A program made the translations under genes and the position numbers. The notes under the pieces are model-generated. The model was not told the origin of the DNA and ran no database searches. It saw only the letters and a list, made by a program, of their open reading frames with translations. From Rutstroemia sp. NJR-2017a BVV2 (lineage: Eukaryota; Ascomycota; Leotiomycetes; Helotiales; Rutstroemiaceae), in contig NJPS01000044.1 in assembly GCA_002946415.1 (NCBI GenBank), positions 310,001 to 374,000 of the forward strand: 64,000 nucleotides of DNA, written 5' to 3'. Position 1 is the first letter of the stretch. Every line of letters starts with the position of its first letter. Of this stretch, positions 1 to 11,419 are shown piece by piece.

Positions 1-1583
1 GATGGTGATGCGGAGGGATGGATGAAGGGGGAGGGAGGGATGGTAGATATATTACCTTTTTTTTCTATGATGTAATGATTTGATTGATTGATTTTGGTGA
101 AGATGGATGAAGGTGAAGTGTAGAGGAAGATGATGAATATGTATTCTTTTGGATTGATTATCTACATGTTTACCTACGTTTATATATTGAGTGATTTAGC
201 GATTATCTGTGTCTACGAAGTGAGTGCGAAGTGAGAACTGGCTGCTGCGGTACCGGGACCTTTTTTCAATGTATGGTGTGGGATGGGATGGTAGGGTAAA
301 ATAAGGATAGGGTGGTGCTATATAGGATGAGATGGTTTTTTGATAGTACTATATAGAATAGGAGGGAATGGCGACGAATGACAAGGAACGCATGCCGGTT
401 TTTCGGCGGTGATGCGATGGGATGGGATAGTATAGTATAGTACCTGTAGGGATAGGGATGGGATGCAACAGTTAAGGATGGGGTTAGGGATGCAACAATC
501 AGGCATGCAACAATTAGGTATGCAACAGTTACTGTGGATTTAAAGTTCCTCGCAGCGGGCCGTCCGACAGAGTACAGTAGCGTGTTTTAGTTATACTACT
601 TGCACTGTGCTGTAGGGGTTCGAAGGGGTTTGCAGCTAAACCTCGGCCAGATTGCTGAGAAGTTCGGAACTGAGGATTTATAGAGGGGTTTTTAGAGGAG
701 ATGGATGGATTTGTGGTGGATAATGAAGGAGTTTCTCTGGGGGGTCACTGTAGATGTAGGTTTTGCTGTGTACTGTACTTGTACTGTAGAGACGACGCGG
801 TGCAGTCGGCGAAATCTAAGGCACGCACGCACTCTACTGTACTTTCTCTAGGGTCGTAGACGCTAAACCTTTATTGGAATTTAGAAAAAGGCGGTGGGGT
901 GGGCTCGGTGACTGAAGCGGCCGAGGACGGCAGAAAAAAGTGCGCGTGTGCGATAGGGACGCGATGTGGATGGGTTGGGACGCGATTGTGGATGTGGGTG
1001 GACGTGATTTGGGAAGGGGAGTTGGTGTGTTAGTTGAGTGAGTACTTACTTGTATGAAGGAAACTTGGTTGTGGTTTTATGTACCTTTTTTTGCTTGGGA
1101 TTGGAACTGCAATTGGCGTGTTCATTGAAGACTGGACTGGACTGACTTGACTTGAACTGAATTGGACGGCTTTTACTTGTTGCGTTTGCTTTGGGTTGGA
1201 TTGGAGGGATTTGGATTTGGATTTTGGATTTCGCTGCACTGAGCTGAGCTGAATCTAACTTACTTACTGTTGCTGTTCCTGTTACATATTATTGCTGGGT
1301 ATGTTTCCTTCCTCTCTCTATATCTTTCTCTCCCTCTGTCTCTCTCACCTTCTCTATTCTTTACTCTGAGTCCTGCGCTCACTAGTTGTAGTTCACAGAC
1401 AGACAGAAATACCTATCTACCTATCTACCCTGCCTGATCTTTCTGCCCAGCTAGCTATCCACGCTCCAGAAAGATCCAAAGTAACTTCACTTCACCAAGA
1501 AACACGAACAAACGAACAAACGCGTTTGCTTTCCTCTTCTTAATCCTGCGCGGACGAACGGACGGACGGAATAGATTGACGAG
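1..1583. other. intergenic region, upstream of Whi5-like gene
   Basis: No convincing gene. The short open frames lack splice-consistent partners and family resemblance. The region contains G/A-rich simple sequence (1-130), a cluster of TACTGTAC-type motifs (769-789 and about 833-846) and a pyrimidine-rich stretch (about 1300-1350) that probably belongs to the promoter or leader of the downstream gene. The start of the window may include the end of a neighbouring transcript, but nothing coding is visible. Confidence 0.6.
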
Positions 1584-3059
1584 ATGAAGAGCGCGAGTAT
1601 CATGGCTGCGGAAACCCAAACGGGTCGCGTGCTAGGCGGGGGGATGAGTGCGCGTACAGATGTGGATGTTAATGCGAATACGCGGGGGGGATATGCGGTA
1701 GCTTCTTCAGAGACGGAGACGGAGACGAAGCGGGAGAGAGTATCTGCCCCGGAACAGAAATCAACTGAGAGGAAAGGGGAAGGGAAGATAGCTGAGATGG
1801 GATTCAGCGCAGATGGAGGACGTAAAAGGGAACGGGAATGGGAACAGGGTCGAGGCGCGCAGAAGACGCAGACGCGAAGGCTGGATGATGTGCATGTTGA
1901 TGTTGATGGTGGTATGGGCCGTAAACGGCGGAAAGTGCAGCTGCGGTTGGAGGATGGGGATGAGGATGAGTCTGGTGGGCATGTTTGTGGCGCTGGAGCT
2001 GGAGCTGCAGCTGGGCGCTTTTCGAGGGTTGGTGGGGGGTTTTGGGAGAGGGGGTATGAGGTAGGTTTTTATTTTCCTCTTTCGTCTTTCTTTCTGGGTG
2101 CCTTGCTTCAGGGATACATTTGCTAACTATAGATATAGACCATCGACACAGTTGCCGTCTCGGAAAAGTCAAGATCGATATCACGCTCTTCGTCTGTGAG
2201 CTCGGCGTCGGGGGATGTGATGCAGAGTTCTCAGAGTACGGTTGTAACGGTTCCGGATTCGCCAGTTAGAGAGAGGGAGAGTGGGAAAGATCGACTTGCT
2301 GTGGGTGGTGTTGCTAAGAAGAAATCTTTGTCGAGGGAGGAGATTCGTCAGGTTAGTACCTACCCCTCTTTTTACGGATTTTCCGTTCATCATTGAGACT
2401 ACCCCTCTTTGTTGTTTGTTCCTGTTCCTAGCACTGATTTCCCTTCTCTTCACTTACGATTTCTGACCCCGCACTTCAACTCTCGACTCTCTATCCCCTT
2501 ACCCTTCCACTCCCCCCGCCCACAAATCTTCACCTGCCCCTCCAATCCCCTCCCTCTCCTCCCCCCTCTACTCCCTCACCCCTACTCTTTCTTCCTCAAA
2601 CCATCCCCCGCCCTTCCACCCAGCTCTTCCACCCAGCTAACGCCCCCTCCCCTCCCCCCACAGAAAGCTCAAACCCTGCATCTCCGCCTCTCCCTCGCCC
2701 ACTACAAAGTCCTCACCAACCAAATCGACATACCTTTTTCCGAACTCGAGCGTCGGTCTACTATCACCCAGAAAACTCCTCCTCTTCCTTCTCATCCTCC
2801 TGTTATAAGCAAACCTAGTGTCACCCCTACAAAGACCTACACCTACACCTCGACAAACACCTTTACCTCTATAACACCTTCCAAACACACCCACACATCG
2901 ATAACAGGAAGCAAAGTTACAGATAATACTATAACAGCAACATCAAAATTATCTTCCTCAATTATGCAACCCCGTCTACATCCTTATAATCCTTATAGTT
3001 CTCACATTTCGACTTCGAATATCCGTACACCGCTGCCTACTACGCGCAGAGGGTCTTAG
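1584..3059 (+). CDS. Whi5/Nrm1-family G1/S transcriptional repressor
   Basis: Three exons: 1584-2060, 2139-2351, 2664-3059, giving 361 residues. Introns are 78 bases (branch site TGCTAAC at 2121-2127) and 312 bases (strongly pyrimidine-rich), both phase 0. The call rests on the start of exon 3, where the segment LRLSLAHYKVLTNQIDIPFS matches the short GTB-type motif by which Whi5/Nrm1 proteins bind the SBF/MBF transcription factors that drive the G1/S programme. The rest is low-complexity, Ser/Thr-rich and basic, with a KRRKVQ-type nuclear signal near residue 115 and several Ser-Pro/Thr-Pro sites, as expected for a CDK-regulated nuclear protein. It is a repressor by family, not shown here. The second exon contains KKKSLSREEIRQ, a segment that precedes the motif after splicing. 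The start ATG is the first in the frame. Exon 1 is weakly conserved in type, so the N-terminus is less certain. Confidence 0.72.
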
Positions 3060-3780
3060 ATAGGAAAGGAGTTTAGTTCGGTTGAGTTTAGTTAGGTTGG
3101 TTAGGTTGGTTTAGTTAGGGTCAGATTCATCCTTGCTGTGGGAGTAAGGTTGAAGGGAGAAGGTGTGGGATAGGTTGCCGAGAATAGATGAGGATATGGA
3201 TATAAATATGGATCTGGGGAGTCAGGAGAGGAGACATTAAGGCATTCATCTGCTTGTGCTTAGAAACATAGGACGATATACACTGCGCTGCGCATTTCGG
3301 AGGACTGGGAGTGATGATGGCGTTGGTTAGTCGCCTGGTGGAGTTAGCCGAACATAGGAATAGAGCCAAGAATCCGGAAAACGTGAGCAGGGAGCAGGGC
3401 GCTGGGTGTGGGGTGGAGCATATATGCTGGTGAATGAGAAGGGGAGTCTACGTCGCTCAGGAGGAGGGTGAAAAGGAGAAGTTCGGATACTCATAACTGT
3501 GAATCAAAAGTGACGCCACTCCTGATGGAGTGCCAATTGTGGTTTATCAATGGCTGTGGCTGCTTCACAGATATTATAATAGCCGGACAAACAACTGATT
3601 CTACGTTGTCCGAGTCTTACCCCGAGAGCAGCCTAGGGCCGCTTACATATCGAAAGATCCATGTTCTATTCCAGGCGGCCACTCGCCGGTCGTAATCTAC
3701 TTAAATCGTCTCGCCCCCGTATGTAGCATTGCTACGACCGCCTTTCTCTCCCTCTCCCTCCCTTGTTACGTCCGCACAAC
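3060..3780. other. intergenic region
   Basis: Contains the 3' end of the Whi5-like transcript and the promoter of the PQ-loop gene. The short open frames on both strands show no domain and no splice-consistent continuation. A CT-rich patch (about 3741-3765) lies just upstream of the next start codon. Nothing else is seen. Confidence 0.6.
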
Positions 3781-4722
3781 ATGGCGCTTTTAAATATGCT
3801 GAGCTCGTAAGTTGATGTGACAGGCCTTGACATATCAGCTCGTATGCTGATGCCTATGCAGACTGCTTATAGGAATGACCCTCGCTTCCCACATCCCTCA
3901 ATATCACCGCCTACTCACGGCAGGCTCCTCCGTCGGTCTTTCACTGCCCAGCGTCCTTATGATGACGCTGGTGGCTCAAGCACAGGCAGCAACTATGTAC
4001 TATCTCTTCAAATCGGCCCCGCTTATGAGATATGGCATTCCTATTATGACACCTCCTTCGCAGCGGGACTGGCTCAACCTCGCCCAGATCTTGACTCAGT
4101 GGATTTGCTCGCTGTTTCTGTATGTCATGCTAGACGACGAGTAGTAATGAATGACCTATAGACTAAACTAACTTCTCCTAATAGCTTTACACTCGTCATC
4201 TATTTACCTACGTCAAGTAGCAATCCTACTCCTACTATTCTTTCTAAAAGGGTAGCAGTACTACTTTGGATCCTACACATCTTCTTGCTCATTCTCTCCG
4301 TTGCTATAGGAGGTCGACCACAAGATGTTGTCTTTAATATCATACGTAACATTAATGCGGCCGTCATGAATCCTCTCTTCACCCTTATGGCCGCTGTCAC
4401 TGTCTTTACCCAGGCTCGTTCCATGCCGGATCAGCCGATGGGTTGGAGCCAATGGGCACTGGGTCTTCAATCCTTCACTTACCTTCTTCTTGCTATCTCG
4501 TGGCCGTTCAGGCTAATTCTCCCCCCGAACATGTGGCAGCTCGGATCAAAGCCCGCCCTACTGCTGGAATGGTACCCTTGGGTGGGATGGGCTTGTGTTA
4601 ATAATACTATCCTGGCAATCGGGCAAGGCATAATATTGTTTCTCTCGATCAGCAGAGTGGTGGATGGAAAGTCGAGTCTCGCTGATGAACGCCGGTCCTT
4701 ACTTGGATCCCAAGAACTCTAG
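3781..4722 (+). CDS. PQ-loop repeat membrane protein
   Basis: Three exons: 3781-3806, 3862-4119, 4185-4722, with introns of 55 and 65 bases; 273 residues. The ATG has a good context (CAACATGG) and the tiny first exon joins in phase to exon 2. The protein is hydrophobic throughout, with about seven predicted membrane spans. The first span carries a PQ-loop signature: HIPQYHRLL followed by SSVGLS and a hydrophobic helix, at about residues 18-45. PQ-loop proteins include lysosomal/vacuolar amino-acid exporters, SWEET sugar carriers and receptors, so the substrate and the vacuolar location are guesses. A second PQ motif is not clear; the second half has a Trp-rich part (PMGWSQWALG) instead. The tail is short and charged and ends in LLGSQEL, a possible dileucine sorting signal. 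It stands alone, with a pseudogene on the opposite strand downstream. Confidence 0.65.
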
Positions 4723-5699
4723 CCAAGAAGCAAGACCATTTCTGTACATATAGTGCTATAGTCTCTGTGCATCTCTCGTGGATGACTGTACAGTCTACTC
4801 ACGGCTTACCTATCCCTAGAAATAAGAAGGAATACTACAATTGAATATAGAAATTTGGACAAAAGTACAAAGAGAGTCCTGAAGAACCCCATACTATTCT
4901 CCGAAATGCAGATCAACTTGGAACATATACTCCGTGATCCATGAATTGAAATGGCCTTATATGGGAAACACATATTCCATCTGATTCTCCATCTGCAAGT
5001 CTAAGGTGACCGTGTCGAATTTACCGCACGCCAATCAGTCGCAAGTCATGTCAGTCGCAGAGGGCATATGATCCTCTTCAACTCGGCCATCTGCTCTCCT
5101 ACCGAGGTCTCTTTGGGAGGTAGGCCTTGTTTAGTAGGATCTTTGTCATTGGCAGGTCGTATAAATGGAGTCAATAGGCTTGATGTGTGTGTATTTAATT
5201 GTATTACCTTGTGTATTTTAGAGTCTCTGAGGAGAGGAGGGGGAAATTGAGGTACGAGGGGAGTTTACTACCGTCGTAGTGGCCCGAAGCTCGACTCACG
5301 ACATTGGATCGCCCAGCTCGTTATTGGAGAAATGCCACTCCAGCATCTGGTATAACTTTCTTGATGTTATTGACCTGAGTGATGTCTAACTAAGTACAAG
5401 TCATCTGTCCTCGGGCCGCAGTCTTGCCCATAGCCGAGCCGGAGGCAACATGTGCTAGGAGCCTAGCCTTGAGCTCGAGGTGAACGCTAGAGCGCCCTGG
5501 CGAAGGGCCTAGAAGTAGAAATATAGAGTAAAAATCATCTGACCTATCTTCTCAAGATTTACATATAGGTGTTAAAAGGGTCAGAGTAAATCCAATATCG
5601 AAAGTATGAGACAAGAAGTATAAGTCAAAGTATAGAATCTTGTCATCTGTCCCGCTTGTTTTGTTTTTGTCCTGGATAAGAGCAGCTGATAGACTGGTC
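4723..5699. other. intergenic region between convergent loci
   Basis: Holds the 3' flank of the PQ-loop gene and of the opposite-strand pseudogene. The 61-codon open frame near 5068 shows no domain. No tRNA, repeat or mobile-element feature was recognised. Confidence 0.55.
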
Positions 5700-5701
5700 G
5701 C

Positions 5702-7345
5702 TTATAAAGCGCCTCCACCAGCTAGATCTTGCTTATACTGCGCTGCAATGGCTTGGTAAATCGCCATATGAAACGCAGCTTGTGGATGAAATACTTTGGC
5801 ACAGGTGCTAATGACGTCTAGCCAAAGATCTAACTGGGCGTTTAAATCTCCCGATCCCGCAACTATCTGATTCAGCTGGGTCTCGTCGACATGAGACCAG
5901 AAGTCGTCAACATAATCAACCCAGAATATACTACTTGGGTCAAAGGTGAGGGTATTGACGTTTGCCTGCTCGACACTGTTCAAGTACTAGATAGTAGCAT
6001 CATTACTATCTTCAATCCCATAGGGATAGTGGAAGAACCAGAGGTTGGGGTTGCTCTGATCTGGCTTCTGGATGCCAGGTTCGCAGAATCGGTGTCCTAC
6101 TTACGACAAGGCATCGATATCGATATACCTGACAGTAACATGGGGACTGCTTTGGTCGTTCTGGATCACGGCTTGCTTGACGGCAGCATTTAATATCAGA
6201 GTCATTAAGTTAAAGTCTTAGCGCAGCGCTGTGGTCATCAGATTGTATATCTTGCCATCATCCTTAGGATTTGCAAGTCTCGCAAAAGTCACTGTATTGC
6301 ACCCGGGATTTTGATCGTTGAAAAACTGGCCATAACCAGTCACGTATAGGTTAAAGCTGTTTCCGCCGGGCTGGCTATTAATGATACTCTTAATCGTTGC
6401 ATCAATCTTGGAAATCAAATCCAGACTTGGCATGTCGTGGTTTCCGTTTTCAGATATCAAGGACTATGATAGATCCCTCTGCTCGTCGCAAGAACGTGGG
6501 GTGAAACCTTGGCTCAAAGGGAATCTAATAAGTCTGGCATTAGTCTTACACAATCAACAGGAAATCGCTAGTTCAACTTACGGAAATCCCTCGATGATGC
6601 AATTGTTCAGGATACCTGGAAAATCGATATCATCTCCGCCAACTGAAAGCGATGCGAGTCGAGGGTGACCCTTGCCTGGTCTTGGGTAATATTGCCAGTT
6701 GGGTTGGCCAGATGTTTGATCTGTACTGTAAAGCTGAAATTCTGTTACCTCTTCGGCTTTCGCCCCAGAGCAGGCGACGAAGTTCAGCTTGATATCAAGT
6801 CCAGTAAGAAGGTGGGATGGGTCATCTCTAATGAATGTAGGATAAGTGCTCCCATAGCGGAGGCATCGGCGTCCATCGATATACGGCCCACTACCAACAC
6901 CAGATGCATATGAGTCGCCCCACGCAGTCCATTCCACATTGAACACTTCCACACAGGCGTTAGGAGACGGACAGTAGCCGTGACTGCATGTGAAGTTGCA
7001 CAGTGGGTCATAGGTGGCGGGATCTTGACCAATGTCAGCGTAGCCCGTGACGGAAGCATTGTAAGTTGGCGGTGTAACGAGAGGACCCTTCTTCAGGCAT
7101 ATACAGGGCGCCGGGCAGAAGCCATAGGCGCAGCTGAAATTGCAAAGGCCTCCATAGTTGCCATCGCCAGACCCCGAGACGCAGGCCAGGTTGGTGGAGC
7201 ACTCGTCAGGACAGATGCCACGTGCGCAGGAAAATTTACATAAGTCGTTGAAGGCCAGGTTATTGGGCGCGGGTGTAAAGGAAGCCTTTACATCAGATAC
7301 GCGGGACGGGAGATGGTAGTGTAGCGTAGAGAAAGACAAGTGCTG
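5702..7345 (-). pseudogene. SGNH-hydrolase (esterase-like) with cysteine-rich N-terminus, broken by four stops
   Basis: Reads on the minus strand from about 7345 down to the natural stop at 5702-5704. The N-terminal part has three repeats of the LCNFTCSHGYCP type (about 7050-7250 and 6950), as in the tails of fungal GH71 alpha-1,3-glucanases. It is followed by an SGNH fold: GDSYASG (block I Ser), SVGGDDIDF (block III), a SCDEQR segment, GHRFCEPG and a terminal FHPQAAFH carrying the expected His. One normal intron (6534-6581, GTAAGT donor) splices in phase. Four codons inside the fold are then stops: TAG 6464-6466, TAA 6218-6220, TAA 6101-6103, TAG 5987-5989. The frame is otherwise unbroken, with no indel. 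No ATG or signal peptide precedes the cysteine repeats (the frame is open only back to about 7465), so a catalytic N-terminal domain may also be lost. The intact relative would be a secreted cell-wall or ester hydrolase. Confidence 0.8.
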
Positions 7346-10300
7346 CGAACTAGATTGCGGAGTTCGAGGTGTGTAGGTATAGAGAGATAGATGGATAAAG
7401 TCGAGTCGGGGGTTGAATAAAGCGGAGAAGGGAAAGTAGTTTAGTTTAGTTGAAGCTGGAGAGAGTTAGGAGATATAGAGTAGAGAGCAGAGAGCAGAGA
7501 GGGAAAAGGGGTTTGGATTGGTAGCGAGAGAAGCGGAGAAGGTGGGGGAGGCGGGGGAGAGGCTTTTGAATGGGTGGTATAGGCTATAATATTTATACTA
7601 GGTTCGCTGGTTAAAGAATTGAGGGGAGGCTTATATGACTGTTTATATAGGGGGTTCTCTAGACATAAGGGAAGGGAAATTTGGCTGTGTGATTTGATGG
7701 AGGATAGGATAGGAATGAGTAAGAAAGAGTATATCTATCTATCTGTTCATGATGGGGTGTGATGGGATGGGACCAGATGAGATATAATATAGTGCTGAGC
7801 AGACGGAGAATTTTGCAGTATATTATCAGTATAGCTCCCAATTCCCGCCATCAGTCATCAGCTCAAGAAGAACACCCAAGCAGTTACCCAAACCAGTATC
7901 TCGTATATAAATATGAAATATAATTCCAGCGCTGATGGGAAACTATTCATCAGTGACACAAAATGAAGTTTACCGGTAAACTGAAGCTATTCCCCAGGTC
8001 GGTCCATCGGTGAGAAGGTAGGTCGCAAATACCAACATAGTAGTAATCTTAGTGGTGATACATATATATATATCCATATTCATGGTAAGGTAAGAACGAT
8101 CTTTAGCTAATTATGGACGCATGATTGATGACGAATGTATCGTGCTCGAGGCGAAAGGTGTGTATGTTGAGCTGAGCAACAAACAGCTTGAGGTTCCAGC
8201 AGCTGGGTATAGAGCGGTTTTCATGTTATGTTATGTTACTCCACTGGGTATCTTGCTTTGAGAAAGACTCTTGAGTGGAAATCTACTTTTCGGCTTGGTG
8301 ACGGACGGACTTCCAAGGTTCAGTGAAGGCCTTATTCTGCGAGTAAGTCTACGAAACGATATAAGCTTGTGGTGCGAGAGACTAGTCAGTTCGTGTTTCC
8401 GACAGTTGGGTCTCTGATGGAATAACGGGGATATGGCAGTAGTAGTAGGTAGGAAACTGGTTGTATCTGTCGATACTGGTTATGTAACAGCTGTGTGGAT
8501 TGAATAAGTATGTACTGAATACATCTACTGTAGTTATGATGCGCTGTAGATAGAGGATTTTGATCCAATTCATACTCGCTGGATTGGCATATCTTGGTTG
8601 TGATGCGAGCTTCTGCTCATACAAGTACGCGTCGAACAGCATTGGTTGGAGATCTGGCGGTCCGGGTAGTGAAATGTATTAATGTTTCTAGAGGCAGAGA
8701 CAGAGACAGAGGAAGAGGAAATGATGTTGCTGTATGTTAGACATACGCAGCTAAACATACTAGGGACCATATCGAGATTTCAAAACAGCGCTCGGAAAGA
8801 CTTGGACAGCTCTCATCTGAATAACCAAACCATGAACGTAGTAAGGATAGTTCTGTGGAAGATCATAGCTATGAAGCTCATGCTGGGAAAGTACAAAAGC
8901 GATGCGGGGTACTGGGAGAAGATAGCTTGAGTCTTATACGTGCTGAACTTTAAAAGTAAAAGTATCATCTTATCAGATGCCCTCGGTTTGTCCAGAAATT
9001 TACTAGGAGCGAACTTTATTGATGATCCAACTTATGATGTATCCTTGTAGTTGGGGAGGAAGTGAAGAAAAAAAGTATTGGAAGATTCATCCTATGATAT
9101 GTTTGTAGCACAGCGACTCAGACGGCCATAACTCGGCGGAAGTTTTTTAACATCCCAAAAAGCTCCGGCGAGTTCGACTCAGTTTGTGGTCATGTTGTAT
9201 GCTCTGAAACGACTTTGACTTACCGGGTCGAGCCGAGAGCTAGACAGATGGTTTTTTGAAAATATTTTCCATGTAGTTGACCGGAAATCAAGACTGACGA
9301 TAACAATAATATAGATTTTATTTTTGGCCATAGAAGTAGCCCAAAAGAGATAATCAAAGTAAATTGACCTCCATATATTCCAGAGCAAAAGAGACAAACA
9401 TCTCAAGCTAAGACCAACTGCAGAAGATTGGAGACTGGCAAATCGGGACTTCTCGAATGCAATGAATTATGCACGACTTCAACCTTGGTTGGTAATGATG
9501 GAGGACAGTAGAGCCACCTCCTATCCTTCGCTGCGAGTTTTAGGTATTTCTTCTCTTCAAAGTGAAATTCCTCTCAAGACATGCCGATAAACGCTAGAAG
9601 CAGAGATGTGCGTCTGCTTTGGGCCGCGAAAGCACCTAAAAATACACACAACAGACCCTGAAAAGCAGTACAAGATCTGCAACAAAGCCAAGCACGATGT
9701 TTTTCCAAACCCAATCCCAACTGTGCTGGCTCCTATCAACTTGACAAGTGCTACCACGGACGGTGCCAGCAGTCGCACATCGCCTCACCAGTTGCAGATT
9801 CAGCGAAAAAATTTCCATGCTCAAAAGAATTTTGGGGGAGGGGCAGAGGCGGAACTGTGATGTGGACATGGTGGAGACCACTCGACACGACATGACATGG
9901 GGCGCACCCCCTCCGGTTCGAAAGAAGATTCGCATTAATTCGAGATTGCTGGCAGTGAAATTCCTGACCCATTTTGTGACTTCATGTGCGGTGGTGGAGA
10001 CACTTCTCCCACTTTGCTGTACGAAAGTCGGAAGGGCACATAGTATGGGTGCGGTGAGGCCTTAGCACATTTGCAGGTTGCATGGGTGGATATTTGTGAG
10101 AGGCGAGGAGAGGTAAGAGGGGAGAGAGAAGCGACTAGCCTTGTATTGCGCCACTCAAATCAGATGTTTCGGTGAGAGACGATAAGAACACGATAGGCTT
10201 CGGCTTCATTTGGGGTAAATCATCTTTTTCCCCCTCCATTCCAACATTTCACATTTCAACCTTCATGCCATCGGTAAGTTGTCGGTACGTTAACGGTAAG

Positions 10301-11419
10301 TGAAGGGTTATCAAGGGCCCAGTAAACTGATGTCAGAAGACCAGTCGAAAGGATTTGTATGGTCATGAACGCCACACCTTAAACAATGACTCGGGAAAGC
10401 ACTGGCAGAAAGTTGATAGTGGGGTAAAATAGCTCAATTGCCAATACGACGATATGCGGGTGCTGAGGCGGGTGGATGAAATCAAATCTGGAGGGGTTGG
10501 AGATGCTCGCTCGCTCCCCTCTTCCCTCTTCCCCGTCCTGTCGCCGCGTCCAGTCTTGCGAGTGCTCCGTACAGAAATAGATGGGACTGTAAAGCTTCCT
10601 TCCCAACTGGAAGGTCGGAGGAGGGAGTAATAAAGACGTGGCAGCGTACACACGCAGATGGCGACTGAAATTTGATATTGGGAGAGGGTTGGGAGACGCA
10701 TTCTTATCTGTGACAAATGATTTTGGAGAGATGCAAAGGGTCTACGATGCAAACGACGGTTCATGGTACCTGCTGGGTAGCAAGATGTGTGTTGTACATG
10801 TTGCTTCCTGCTTCTTCCTACGTCTTTCCTACGTCTTTCCTACTCTAGATCATGCGCAGCTCCCCTAGGTACATATTCATACATATCCATACATGTCGAT
10901 TCATATCGATTCATATCCTATTATCGACCGTCGCGAATGAGAAAATTTTCCTGCGACGGGACAGCTTCTCCTAACAAGTCACTGCAAGTTCACTACGCTC
11001 TGTGCGTCCTAAGCATTTTGGCGCCTATGTGTTCCCTGCTAGACCTGCTGGAGCTCCAAAACAATTTCCCCTCCCCCAGCATTCTGGTGGCCATTCTGCG
11101 AGTCTGCCACACTGCCAAACCCTGCCAGGTCGCACACTGCACTTTTTGCCCCTCCCTTGTCCGTCCTCAAGCCACTACGGCCGTTTTAAGCGACTTTCCG
11201 TCATAATGCTGTTCTGCTGCTTTCTCTGCCGTACTTTGGCTCTGCACTAAAACTGACAGCTTCCTCTCCAATATTTCCTTCACCGTCTATCATACATCAT
11301 CGGTTCTTCCTTTTCATATTTACCTGCGCCTCTTCCCTCCAGAGAGTTTTCTAGCCTTTTGGGAGAATCGAGAGAACATCTTTTTCAAATCTTGACCAGT
11401 TTATTCGACATATTCAACC
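7346..11419. other. 4-kb intergenic region upstream of glycogenin
   Basis: No gene can be supported. Open frames of 60-139 codons (for example about 9748-10065 and 10787-11206) have mixed composition, no domain and no splice-consistent neighbours. The last 200 bases are pyrimidine-rich and lead into the glycogenin start, consistent with its promoter and 5' leader. A T/A-alternating patch occurs near 8060-8075. Confidence 0.55.

Noticed and set aside
5702..7345. Stop-codon reassignment or programmed readthrough of the esterase
   Set aside because: Other genes in the window end normally at TAA, TAG and TGA, and four separate stops make readthrough implausible. Splicing from 6581 to the acceptor at 6464 was also tested and gives an immediate stop.
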